This document shows, in pieces, positions 25,334 through 33,490 of a stretch of DNA of 64,000 bases. The DNA is from Vibrio ishigakensis. Its GTDB lineage: Bacteria > Pseudomonadota > Gammaproteobacteria > Enterobacterales > Vibrionaceae. The position numbers and the translations under genes are program-made. Every line of letters starts with the position of its first letter. Position 1 is the first letter of the stretch. Where the stretch lies: assembly GCF_024347675.1 (NCBI RefSeq), contig NZ_AP024882.1:1674001-1738000 (forward strand), read 5' to 3'. The notes beneath the pieces were generated by a model. It worked only from the letters and a program-made list of their open reading frames with translations, was not told where the DNA came from and did no database searches.

Positions 25334-25882
25334 ATGAAAGATTTCACACTACACACTGCCGAAACCGCTCCTGAGAAAAGCAAAGCTATCCTAGAAGGCG
25401 CGCAAAAACAGATGGGGATGGTTCCTGGACTTTATGCTGTGATGGCCGAGTCTCCAGAAATCTTGAAGGCCTATACACAACTTCACCAGTTGTTTACTCA
25501 AACCTCGTTTGATGCAGAAGAACTGACTGTCGTTTGGCAGACCATCAACGTTGAGCACGAGTGCCACTATTGTGTGCCGGCACATACAGGTATTGCACAT
25601 TCTATGAAGGTGGATCCTGCACTTACTGAAGCGCTTCGCAACGACGAAGCTATGGCAACTCCTAAGCTACAGGCACTAAAAGACTTCACTCTGAACGTTG
25701 TGAGAAGTCGAGGTAATGTTTCAGAGCAGGATCTCGAGGCGTTTTATGCTGCGGGATATGAACAAAAGCAAGTTCTTGAGGTGATCCTCGGACTTTCGCA
25801 AAAGGTTATCAGTAACTATGTAAATCACGTAGCTCACACTCCAGTAGATAAGGTGTTTGAGAAGTTTGCTTGGAAAAAGTAA
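25334..25882 (+). CDS. AhpD-like/carboxymuconolactone decarboxylase-family protein
   Basis: 182-residue all-helical protein of the CMD/AhpD family. The redox motif ECHYCVPAHT carries Cys77, Cys80 and His84, the C-x-x-C-x-x-x-H signature of alkylhydroperoxidase AhpD-like disulfide reductases. A true carboxymuconolactone decarboxylase is therefore less likely than a peroxide-reducing or redox role. The ribosome site is AGAGGAAAAC. Together with the DUF2798 protein it may form a small LysR-controlled stress unit. Electron donor and substrate are not evident. Confidence 0.8.
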   Translation: MKDFTLHTAETAPEKSKAILEGAQKQMGMVPGLYAVMAESPEILKAYTQLHQLFTQTSFDAEELTVVWQTINVEHECHYCVPAHTGIAHSMKVDPALTEALRNDEAMATPKLQALKDFTLNVVRSRGNVSEQDLEAFYAAGYEQKQVLEVILGLSQKVISNYVNHVAHTPVDKVFEKFAWKK

Positions 25883-25892
25883 TCCCTTATAA

Positions 25893-25930
25893 AGAAAAAC
25901 GGCAGCCCTTACTTGGCTGCCGTTTTGTTT
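25893..25930. terminator. Bidirectional intrinsic terminator
   Basis: The stem AAAACGGCAGCC/GGCTGCCGTTTT, with a 7-nt loop, sits between the convergent AhpD-like and outer-membrane-protein genes. Confidence 0.85.
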
Positions 25931-25932
25931 TA

Positions 25933-26412
25933 TTAGAAGTGGAACTCTGCACTCAATGAGAAGCTGTCTTCGATAACTTTTGCTTCATACATGGTGTATT
26001 CAAGCGCTACTCGAACTGGACCAAGCTTCACACCCGTACCTGTACCGTAGTAGATGTCATTGGTGTCACCTAGGTTGGTTTGGAAGTGACCCACACCTAC
26101 ACGACCATAAAGATCGAAAATAGTGATAGGTAACATCACCTTAGCACTGGTTAGCCACGCATCAGAATAAACGTGCTCGAAATCTTTGTGCGTATCAACA
26201 AAATCTGCGTAACCTGCTTCAATCGCAAACATAGGGTGTAGTTGATAACCAATGTAAAGGTTGTAACCACTGTTCTCATCAGTAAAGTCGGTATCTTCGT
26301 TCTTCACTTGATACTCAGAGTAAAGGTAGCTTGCACCAATATATGGGTTAGCTTGCGCTTGTGTGATAAAGAAAACGGCTGCGATAGGAAGGATTAGCTT
26401 GTTCAGTTTCAT
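25933..26412 (-). CDS. Small outer-membrane beta-barrel protein
   Basis: 159 residues. The signal peptide MKLNKLILPIAAVFFITQAQA is followed by alternating polar/hydrophobic strands and a terminal Phe (SAEFHF), as expected for an eight-stranded OmpA/Opa-like barrel. Strands such as GYNLYIGYQLHPMFAIEAGY and VRVALEYTMYEAK are clear. There is no periplasmic peptidoglycan-binding domain, so this is a barrel-only protein. The upstream region 26413-26889 separates it from a divergent CadC-like regulator; whether that protein controls it is unknown. Confidence 0.75.
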   Translation of the reverse strand: MKLNKLILPIAAVFFITQAQANPYIGASYLYSEYQVKNEDTDFTDENSGYNLYIGYQLHPMFAIEAGYADFVDTHKDFEHVYSDAWLTSAKVMLPITIFDLYGRVGVGHFQTNLGDTNDIYYGTGTGVKLGPVRVALEYTMYEAKVIEDSFSLSAEFHF

Positions 26413-26889
26413 TTTAAAAGACTCAAATTTAAAAGGTTTAAAGTAAGTTCTATTCCTTTAGTTATATGTTTCGCATCCTGCGGCAAGCGACATCTGTAAG
26501 CCGGCCCTTTCTATACTCATTAGGCTTGCTCCACTACTTGCTGTGTGGGGTGCATATTGGGGTGAAACTGGAGTGTTGACATAAATGAAAGCTAAGTAGT
26601 TGATAACTTCTAATCAGGCTGTTATCACAAAGATATAACGGCCATTAATTCATATAGTTACCTCTCCATAAGAGCAGAAAATCAAAACAAAAATAGATTG
26701 AGAAATTTAAAATTCGCTACTCTTTTAGAAGAAAAGCACCTCATAAAAGTCGATGTAATCCTTTGCTTATCTAGAACTTGGAGTTAGGGTGCTCAAATCA
26801 TCCTCAGTTAGAGATAAATTGTCTGAAAAATCATTTAATTGCGTCTATGTTTACAGTGGGAAATTAGCAAAATGGGTGAAGCGTAGTAA
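26413..26889. other. Intergenic region between OMP gene and CadC-like gene
   Basis: 477 AT-rich bases with no supported gene. A short inverted element, GTTGATAACTTC..GGCTGTTATCAC at about 26598-26628, is the only structure I could see. It must contain promoters for both flanking divergent genes. Confidence 0.3.
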
Positions 26890-28368
26890 ATGCCAGACAA
26901 GAACATCAGTTTTATCGTGGATGAATGGCGATTTGTGCCTAACGAGGGACAAATCCAATTCGCTAATGCCGAGATCACGATTGATAATCGCCTGACCAAA
27001 CTACTGGAGTTTTTCTGTACCAATCCAGGGCTTACCCATACCAGAGACGAACTCATAGAACATGTGTGGGGCGGCACAGTATTAACCGACCAAGCCGTCA
27101 CTCAAGCAGTATTTGAATTGCGAAAGCTCCTCAAAAAACACAGCACCGAAGGATGCAGTTATATCGTCACGGTAACCAAGCGTGGTTATCGCTTCGACGG
27201 TGAGGTTAAGATTGAAAAGCTCGCACTGCAAAAACCAGAACGCCAGACTCCCCCTTCGACTGAAACAACAGCGAAGAAACAAATCAAACTGATCCCAGAA
27301 AAAGAGTCGATTAAATCGATAAAATCCCAGACGGTAATAGTGGTTCTGTCTGTGGTTGTGGTTTTGCTCGCTTCTTTGTTACTTCTGCCAAGAGAAGAGC
27401 ACAGTCGGATGGGCGTGCAAGGTCACAAGCACCTTGCCCACTATGAATTTCGTTATGCGGTTCTTAATGTCAGTGATGAGGTCTTTAATACACCAGAGCT
27501 GTACGGCTTAGTGATAAAGCTAGTTGAACATATTGGGTTTTACAGCAATATTCGGGTGGTCAAATCTGAAGAGCATAGGAAACTGGCTGCCATTGAGCTG
27601 AACATCTCAACGGTTCCAAGTCGGGACGGGAAAAAGCAGCGCCTGCAGGTTCAATACCATAATCGTGTATCGGACCAAACACACCTCAATCGACGCTACT
27701 CCACTAACTTCGCGCGTTTTCACGAAACCTTCCCCGCAATTATTGATGATTTGCTTCGTGCTATGTATATCAAGGTTCCAGAAGAAGAACTAGAGCAAAA
27801 TGTATCGGTGTTTCCAGAAGAGCCTGAGGCGGTAAAAGCCCTGATGACGGCAACTGGTGTTACCTACAACAAAGCAAATTTTAAGGGTGCGGTGGAATAC
27901 TTTAGAAAGGCGCAGCAGCTTGCACCGGATAACGCCTACACGGTAGCGGTAGGCTATATCAGTGAAGTTATGGCTGTATTTGCGAGTGGTAAGGAAAACC
28001 AGGAGACTCTGATTGAAGACCTCAACCAAGAGTATTCACTACAGCTAGCGACTATCTTGGAGAAAGACAATAACCCGAGAGTCTGTGAAGCCTATGCCAT
28101 CCTCGCTCTTTCTGAGGGTAAGCCTGAGAAAGCCTCTCAGGTCTTACTTTCTATTCCCTACAACCAGCAGACATCCCTTACTTACTTGTTGCTGGCCAAA
28201 ACAGAAGAGGCGTTAGGTCATACCGACGGTGCAAAAGAGCTCTATCTACAGGCAACCCAAAACACTTCATCTGCAGCTGCACTGGAACTAGCAGGGCCTC
28301 TGTTCTTTGACAGTAATCTAGATAACCTTATCCAACAGCTTAAACTTCGAAAAGAACACCAAAATTAG
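26890..28368 (+). CDS. CadC/ToxR-like membrane-bound transcriptional regulator
   Basis: 492 residues. An OmpR-type winged helix occupies residues about 10-105 (LLEFFCTNPGLTHTRDELIE, VTQAVFELRKLLKK and VTVTKRGYRFDGEV). A charged linker follows, then one membrane segment at about 148-167, then a large periplasmic part with TPR-like helices in its last third (GAVEYFRKAQQLAPDNAY, EALGHTDGAKELYLQA). This is the CadC/TcpP/ToxR architecture: a cytoplasmic DNA-binding domain fused to a periplasmic sensor. No neighbouring target is obvious. The last four bases overlap the convergent MscS gene. The stimulus is unknown. Confidence 0.82.
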   Translation: MPDKNISFIVDEWRFVPNEGQIQFANAEITIDNRLTKLLEFFCTNPGLTHTRDELIEHVWGGTVLTDQAVTQAVFELRKLLKKHSTEGCSYIVTVTKRGYRFDGEVKIEKLALQKPERQTPPSTETTAKKQIKLIPEKESIKSIKSQTVIVVLSVVVVLLASLLLLPREEHSRMGVQGHKHLAHYEFRYAVLNVSDEVFNTPELYGLVIKLVEHIGFYSNIRVVKSEEHRKLAAIELNISTVPSRDGKKQRLQVQYHNRVSDQTHLNRRYSTNFARFHETFPAIIDDLLRAMYIKVPEEELEQNVSVFPEEPEAVKALMTATGVTYNKANFKGAVEYFRKAQQLAPDNAYTVAVGYISEVMAVFASGKENQETLIEDLNQEYSLQLATILEKDNNPRVCEAYAILALSEGKPEKASQVLLSIPYNQQTSLTYLLLAKTEEALGHTDGAKELYLQATQNTSSAAALELAGPLFFDSNLDNLIQQLKLRKEHQN

Positions 28369-29039
28369 AGTTCTACCTGAGCTGCCATGGGAGTGTCGGT
28401 TCTCTTTCGTCCCTTGCGACGGCGAAGAGGATATCGATTCTTCGGTAGCTCAAGGTTTGTATTCTGCACACTCTCCTCTTTCTCTTCACTTTTCTTATCA
28501 CTGTTTCTTTTGGCAATATTATTACTAGCAACCTTAGTCACGCTCTTTTGCAATAGCAGTGCATTGGGGTAGGTAATGATGTTTCCTTCAGGGTGTTTGA
28601 TAAGCGTGTGGAATATCTTTATTTCCAGCAGCGTTCCTTCATTTCCTTCGCCATCAGCAACCACTATGTAGTCACCGATACGGTACGGGAAAACGAAAAA
28701 GATAAGGAAGCTTGCGGTTACATTGCTCAAGATCGACCACTGAGCAATGAAGCCTACACCCACCACAGTGAATACCGATGAAATGAAAATTGCAAAGTTT
28801 CCATAGCCAATGCCACTGACTATGAGGAAGGTTGCTGTCAATATCAGAAGATAAAAGATATTAAAGCATCGGATGATAAATGCGGTTCTGCTGGCAGAAA
28901 CAGATTTGTGTTTAGCCAACACGTTAATGGTGCTTGAAGTAAATCTCCTAAGCACGCGATACCCAATAAAAAACAGCACCGCAAGCACTAGGTGATGTTC
29001 CTTAATTACGTCGAAAATGGTTTCAAAAGAAATAGACAT
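28365..29039 (-). CDS. MscS-family mechanosensitive channel (short)
   Basis: 224 residues with three N-terminal membrane segments (about 12-30, 52-76, 80-115), the last containing the Gly/Ala-rich pore-like helix GVGFIAQWSILSNVTASFLI. The MscS beta domain follows (YRIGDYIVVADGEGNEGTLL). The C-terminal alpha/beta vestibule domain is missing; instead there is a Lys/Glu- and Arg-rich tail ending in a basic cluster. The protein is therefore shorter than E. coli MscS (286 residues), perhaps a natural minimal form. It overlaps the CadC-like gene end by four bases. Confidence 0.78.
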   Translation of the reverse strand: MSISFETIFDVIKEHHLVLAVLFFIGYRVLRRFTSSTINVLAKHKSVSASRTAFIIRCFNIFYLLILTATFLIVSGIGYGNFAIFISSVFTVVGVGFIAQWSILSNVTASFLIFFVFPYRIGDYIVVADGEGNEGTLLEIKIFHTLIKHPEGNIITYPNALLLQKSVTKVASNNIAKRNSDKKSEEKEESVQNTNLELPKNRYPLRRRKGRKRTDTPMAAQVEL

Positions 29040-29418
29040 AACAACCTCTGCAATAAATGAAGCAGCATTATGTTCACTTCTGTTTTCCGATACATAAGCA
29101 GGCGATTAGGCTTGTATCATTTTCTAGTTTATCAGCGAGTCTTTAGAACATTAATCAAAACGAAAAACCTAAAAATAAAACATCAAATCATTGATTTTAT
29201 TGGGCTTATATTCTTGTGATAGGAGTTTTATACCTAACTAATCCTTTGATGATGCCACTGATATCTCGATTTGTAGAATGGCCGGCCTGTTCATTAACAA
29301 GCCGAGCCAACCATGATTTTTATAGTCGTTAAACTAGTTCTTTTCTGTGCACATAGATGGCATAAAAAGAAACAATCCGATACCCAATTTGCACCAAATA
29401 GAGTGAGGCTAAAATAAA
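29040..29418. other. Intergenic region
   Basis: About 380 bases, AT-rich, with no supported gene. An imperfect inverted repeat around 29279-29310 (GCCGGCCTGTT..AACAAGCCGAGC) could form a hairpin. Promoters for the divergent mscS and marC genes must lie here. Confidence 0.3.
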
Positions 29419-30063
29419 ATGCTCACTCTATTTCTTACTCAATTTATTACCCTGTGGGCAGTTGTCGACCCTATAGGTTCAGTGCCTGTTTATCTGAGCC
29501 AAACGCAATCTCTGAGCGTTGCACAGAGCCGTCACTTGGCTATTAAGTCGGTGCTGTTCGCATTCTGGGTGCTGTTATTTTTTTTGGTTGCCGGTCAGTT
29601 TATTCTCGACGCTATGGCTATTCCCCTGCCCGTGTTTCAGGCAGCCGGTGGCTTAGTACTGCTCCTTTTCGCTTTGACCATGATATTTGGACAGAGCAAA
29701 CCGGAACAAGAACAGAAACTGCTTGAAGAGGAGCTATGCCGTGCAAAATTGGCAGAGCGTGCAGTCTACCCTCTAGCTATCCCATCAATTGCATCTCCGG
29801 GAGCCATGATGGCTATCGTTATGCTTACCGACAAAAACCGCTTTTCCTATATGGATCAATCCATTACTGGGTTGGTGTTATTGCTCGTGCTTGGCGCTAC
29901 CGCACTATTGCTACTGGGTGCTAGACGTGTTCACAGCGTAATTGGTAACGCCGGCGCTCAGATCATCAGTCGTGTTATGGGTCTAATTCTTTCTGCTGTT
30001 GCCCTAAACAACCTTCTACTTGGCCTAGTTGGCTTTATCGAACTCTATCAAATGGGGCATTAA
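29419..30063 (+). CDS. MarC-family integral membrane protein
   Basis: 214 residues with six hydrophobic segments, beginning TLFLTQFITLWAVVDPIGSV, the typical MarC/UPF0056 opening, and containing VYPLAIPSIASPGAMMAIV in the conserved mid-region. The physiological role of the family is unresolved; the old link to multiple antibiotic resistance was withdrawn. It ends one base before the start of the TerC-like gene, so the two are probably co-transcribed. Confidence 0.88.
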   Translation: MLTLFLTQFITLWAVVDPIGSVPVYLSQTQSLSVAQSRHLAIKSVLFAFWVLLFFLVAGQFILDAMAIPLPVFQAAGGLVLLLFALTMIFGQSKPEQEQKLLEEELCRAKLAERAVYPLAIPSIASPGAMMAIVMLTDKNRFSYMDQSITGLVLLLVLGATALLLLGARRVHSVIGNAGAQIISRVMGLILSAVALNNLLLGLVGFIELYQMGH

Positions 30064-30064
30064 G

Positions 30065-30844
30065 ATGTTTATGGATTACGCAGTGGCGTTCAGCACCCTT
30101 CTTCTACTAGAAGTCATTCTCGGTGTAGATAACCTTATTTTTATATCCATCTTGGTGGAGAAACTGCCTAGGCACCTTCAAGCAAGGGTAAGAAATCTAG
30201 GTATTGGGTTGGCGGTATTTGCTCGGATAGGTCTGGTGTTCTCAGTTTCTTGGCTAATGACACTCACCAAGCCACTTATCACAGTGTTTGAGCTGTCTTT
30301 TTCAGGCAAGGATCTTATCTTATTTGGCGGTGGATTGTTCTTACTGCTCAAGAGCATAAATGAGTTGATTGCTTGGCTTAAAGAGAAAGGTCAGGTGCAC
30401 TCGGGAATGGTAAGCGCCAGCGTTACTATGATTTTGCTACAAATCATCGCCATCGATCTTGTGTTCTCTTTCGATTCGGTAATCACAGCCGTAGCTTTGG
30501 TTCATAAAATCGAGATAATCGTGGCTGCTATCGTTATATCGGCTTTGATCATGGTAGCTATGGCAGAAAAGATACAAGTGACCATTACCGCCTACCCTGG
30601 ACTTAAGCTATTGGCGCTACTGTTCTTAGTGATGCTTGGGGGAATGCTGGTATTCGAGGGCGTGGGATTCAAGCTAGATAAAAGTTATCTGTACGTAGTG
30701 TTAGCATTCGGCTTAGCTTTAGAAACCCTGCATATCGTGTTAGATAAGCAACAGCAAAAGTCAAAGCTAAAGCGAGTACAGTTCTCTGTGGAAGCGAAAT
30801 TTAATCAGGCGGGTAAACCTCACCGCAATTTCTCTCGGGTATAA
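30065..30844 (+). CDS. TerC-family membrane protein
   Basis: 259 residues with about seven hydrophobic segments and the acidic TerC motifs LLLEVILGVDNLIFISILVE (about 12-30) and AIDLVFSFDSVITAV (about 136-150), whose Asp residues are thought to bind metal ions such as Mn2+. The ATG at 30065 comes directly after the marC stop; the longer open frame reaches into marC and is not needed. A hairpin follows at once. TerC-family proteins act in Mn export or metallation of exported proteins, but this one could have another ion. Confidence 0.88.
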   Translation: MFMDYAVAFSTLLLLEVILGVDNLIFISILVEKLPRHLQARVRNLGIGLAVFARIGLVFSVSWLMTLTKPLITVFELSFSGKDLILFGGGLFLLLKSINELIAWLKEKGQVHSGMVSASVTMILLQIIAIDLVFSFDSVITAVALVHKIEIIVAAIVISALIMVAMAEKIQVTITAYPGLKLLALLFLVMLGGMLVFEGVGFKLDKSYLYVVLAFGLALETLHIVLDKQQQKSKLKRVQFSVEAKFNQAGKPHRNFSRV

Positions 30845-30876
30845 AAAAACTGCAGGCCTTTACAGGTCTGCAGTCT
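30843..30876 (-). terminator. Intrinsic terminator
   Basis: The stem ACTGCAG/CTGCAGT has an A-run on its left, so the best fit is termination of the minus-strand SDR gene. It may also act on the TerC transcript. Confidence 0.65.
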
Positions 30877-30904
30877 CTTCGACGTTAATCTTCAAACTCG
30901 TAGA

Positions 30905-31660
30905 TTAGATACCTAGAGCTTGACCACCACCGATTTGTAGAGTTTCAGCAGTGATGAACGACGCATCTTTGCTTACTAGGAAAGAGATAGCAGAAGCTAC
31001 TTCTTCTGGCTGACCTAGACGACCTAGCATGATGCTGTTAGCCCAAGAAGCGAATACTTCTGGCTTAGTTTCTTTGATTTGTGCGTGGAACGGAGTATCG
31101 ATAGTGCCTGGAGATACAGCATTAACACGGATGTTTGCTGGAGCAAGCTCTTTCGCTAGAGCACGAGTTAGAGTGTGAACTGCAGCTTTAGAAGTACCGT
31201 AGATACCAGCACCTGGGCCACCTGCATTCCAAGCAGCGTTAGAAGTGAAGTTGATGATTGACGCATTGTCAGACTTCTTAAGGAATGGGATAGCAGCACG
31301 AGATACGAAGAATGCGCTGTCTAGGTTAAGAGCCATTACCTTACGGAAGAAATCAGTTTCCATGCCTTCGATTGGGCTACGACCACCTAGGCCACCAGCG
31401 TTGTTAACAACAACGTCGATCTTGCCATATTTCTCACCAACAGCAGTGATAGCAGCAGTTACAGCGTGCTCATCAGTTACGTCAAAACCGTGGTACTCAG
31501 CTTCGATACCTGCTTCTTTTAGCTCAGCTAGGCGCTCAGCGCCTTTCGCATCTTCGATACCGTTAAGGATAACTGTGTAACCGTCTTGACCTAGACGCTT
31601 AGCAACTTGAAAACCGATACCGCCAGTAGCGCCTGAGATGAATGCAACTTTATTAGACAT
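30905..31660 (-). CDS. SDR reductase, candidate DEH reductase of alginate catabolism
   Basis: 251-residue NAD(P)H-dependent short-chain dehydrogenase. The dinucleotide motif SGATGGIG is at residues 9-16, NNAG at 86-89, and the catalytic Ser140, Tyr154, Lys158 lie in FTSNAAWNAGGP and GIYGTSKAA. SDRs of this kind (A1-R, DehR) reduce 4-deoxy-L-erythro-5-hexoseulose uronate, the monomer from alginate, to 2-keto-3-deoxygluconate. That role is supported by the secreted PL7 gene next door and by the perfect TTGTATTACAA box 79 bases upstream, shared with the symporter genes. The start at 31660 is chosen because the 12-residue upstream extension has no ribosome site. Other ketone substrates remain possible. 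Confidence 0.75.
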   Translation of the reverse strand: MSNKVAFISGATGGIGFQVAKRLGQDGYTVILNGIEDAKGAERLAELKEAGIEAEYHGFDVTDEHAVTAAITAVGEKYGKIDVVVNNAGGLGGRSPIEGMETDFFRKVMALNLDSAFFVSRAAIPFLKKSDNASIINFTSNAAWNAGGPGAGIYGTSKAAVHTLTRALAKELAPANIRVNAVSPGTIDTPFHAQIKETKPEVFASWANSIMLGRLGQPEEVASAISFLVSKDASFITAETLQIGGGQALGI

Positions 31661-31738
31661 ATTGAAATTCTCTATATGAGTTGATGATTGGCCCAACCTT
31701 CACAAGTCCGACTGTGTCGTTCCTACTCAGGAAACCAT

Positions 31739-31749
31739 TTGTATTACAA
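31739..31749 (-). promoter_or_regulatory. FadR-type palindrome upstream of the SDR gene
   Basis: Perfect 11-bp palindrome TTGTATTACAA, followed by TAAGG. The same box occurs before the symporter genes. It fits the FadR-subfamily operator form TnGTnnnACnA. Confidence 0.55.
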
Positions 31750-32429
31750 TAAGGCTATTTTATGCATAATTGAGAAATAATCAAGTGTACTAGAATCATC
31801 CAATTACACTCTGAACCTATATTGATGCTGGTTCTGTGAAATGCCCCACACTTAATTGCAGGAGTACCCCTATAAACGTCGAGTCAAGGCGCCCTTGTAT
31901 GACTTTATATTGCATCTGTGTCATATAAGGTGAGCCAATTAGAAAATAGAATGAGGTTCTGGGGCGCAAAGCAGTTAGCAAAATATAGGTTCTCAGCAAC
32001 CTAAATAGATAGCGCTACAAGCCCTCTAATACAGCCAACCTTGATCAGTTACCCTCACCTAGCTTGTAAACTGAACATACATTAAAAGGGTGATCTGATT
32101 AAATTCTGCCCGCAGAGCTTCTTGAGTATATGCGCAGCTGGAATATCAATATGATGGAGGTAACATTTAAATTTGGGATTTCTATTCTGAAATACGATTT
32201 TCGATTGGTTTCTTGTCGACATTTTAGACATCTAAACTTCAAAAAAGCCTTCAAATGTAACTAGATGCTACAAGCCATAAAGTTACGAACAGCACCCAAA
32301 AACCACATTAATCATTAAAAACAATGCCTTATATTACCAACGACTCTTAAACGTTACATACAGTTACATATTTCGCTTTTTTTACAGGCTCTATGTCACA
32401 GACAAAGGTTTTTCACGCAATTAGCATTC
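31750..32429. other. Long intergenic region before the secreted PL7 gene
   Basis: About 680 bases with no supported gene; a 60-codon minus-strand frame at 31817-31999 has no ribosome site and looks random. Two direct GTTACATA repeats occur at 32353-32360 and 32363-32370, similar to repeats before the other PL7 gene. This is probably a long regulated leader. Confidence 0.35.
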
Positions 32430-32440
32430 TTGTCATACAA
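32430..32440 (+). promoter_or_regulatory. TGTnnnACA box before the secreted PL7 gene
   Basis: TTGTCATACAA, 27 bases before the ATG. It keeps the palindromic arms TTGT/ACAA of the SDR and symporter boxes but has a different centre. The near-identical TTGTCATACAT precedes both KdgM-type porin genes. Confidence 0.45.
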
Positions 32441-32466
32441 AAACACAAGACAAATAGGAAAACTTC

Positions 32467-33402
32467 ATGTCTTCATTTAGCAAGATCGCGATTGGCGTTC
32501 TTTCAACATTTGCTGTTTCTTCAGCTATTGCAGCCCCTACTCCAAACGAGGTCCTAGACCTGAGTTGCTGGAAAACTACATTGCCTGTTTCACTAACTGG
32601 CGGTGACAAACCAACTGAGTTCAGCGAGAAAGAGATCGCAAATGGCGCACAGCATCCAGAATACTTCTACGTAAATGAAGCTGGTGACGGCGTGGTTTTC
32701 CGTTCTCCTGTTTCTGGCGTAAAGACTTCAGAAGATACTAAATACATCCGCTCTGAACTTCGTCAAATGCTTCGCTGTGGTGATACCTCAATCAAGACCC
32801 GTGGCACGAATAAGAACAACTGGGTATTTGGCTCTGCTCCAGAGAGCGACCACGCTAAAGTTGGTGGCGTAAATGGTCGTATGGAAGTCACTATGTCTGT
32901 TGATGAAGTGACGACTACTGGTGTTGATTGGCAGCAAGGCCGTGTAATCATTGGCCAAATCCACGCGCCTAAAGATGAGCCAATCAAGGTTTACTATCGC
33001 AAGATGCCAAACCACAAAACAGGCTCTATCTGGTTTAACGTAGAACCAGATCGTCGCTCTGGTCTTCGTGACGGTGACATCACCTTCCCTGTTCTAGGTT
33101 CGACTAAACCAAACTTCTGGCGCCAAGGTGAGAAGAACACTCCTGAGTCATTCGATGATGGTATCGCACTAGGCGAAAAGTTCTCTTACGCTATCGATGT
33201 TCAAGGTAGCATGCTGACGTTCGAACTTTACCAAGAAGGCAAAGCACCACGTAAGGTTTCTATAGACCTAGACATCTATGGTGTAAGCCTAGAAGACAGC
33301 TGGAACTACTTTAAAGCTGGTGTTTACGTGCAAAACCGTACTGGTGATGCAGACGACATGACTGCGGCTACCATCTACGACCTTAAGGTAACGCACGACT
33401 AA
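32467..33402 (+). CDS. Secreted PL7 alginate lyase
   Basis: 311-residue single-domain alginate lyase. An N-terminal Sec signal peptide ends near AIAAPTP (about residue 23); there is no lipobox, so it is secreted or periplasmic rather than lipid-anchored. The PL7 jelly-roll has the three catalytic signatures YIRSELRQML (about 93), VIIGQIHAP with Gln and His (about 160) and YFKAGVYVQ with Tyr (about 281). It is clearly homologous to the PL7 domain of the CBM32-PL7 lipoprotein but lacks the CBM and helical linker. It has a promoter box of the shared regulon type and its own terminator. Likely an endolyase feeding the KdgM porins. Confidence 0.92.
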   Translation: MSSFSKIAIGVLSTFAVSSAIAAPTPNEVLDLSCWKTTLPVSLTGGDKPTEFSEKEIANGAQHPEYFYVNEAGDGVVFRSPVSGVKTSEDTKYIRSELRQMLRCGDTSIKTRGTNKNNWVFGSAPESDHAKVGGVNGRMEVTMSVDEVTTTGVDWQQGRVIIGQIHAPKDEPIKVYYRKMPNHKTGSIWFNVEPDRRSGLRDGDITFPVLGSTKPNFWRQGEKNTPESFDDGIALGEKFSYAIDVQGSMLTFELYQEGKAPRKVSIDLDIYGVSLEDSWNYFKAGVYVQNRTGDADDMTAATIYDLKVTHD

Positions 33403-33430
33403 TATCTGAGATCTATTACTCTCAGAAAAA

Positions 33431-33465
33431 CACAAAGCCCTAGCTCAATGACCTAGGGCTTTTTC
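33431..33465 (+). terminator. Intrinsic terminator
   Basis: The stem AAGCCCTAG/CTAGGGCTT followed by TTTC closes the PL7 gene and may also serve the convergent hydantoinase operon. Confidence 0.8.
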
Positions 33466-33490
33466 ATTATCAGAATGTGCTAGCTATAAA

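Noticed and set aside
31817..31999. 60-codon minus-strand open frame in the long gap before the secreted PL7 gene
   Set aside because: No ribosome site, no recognisable domain, likely chance in AT-rich DNA.
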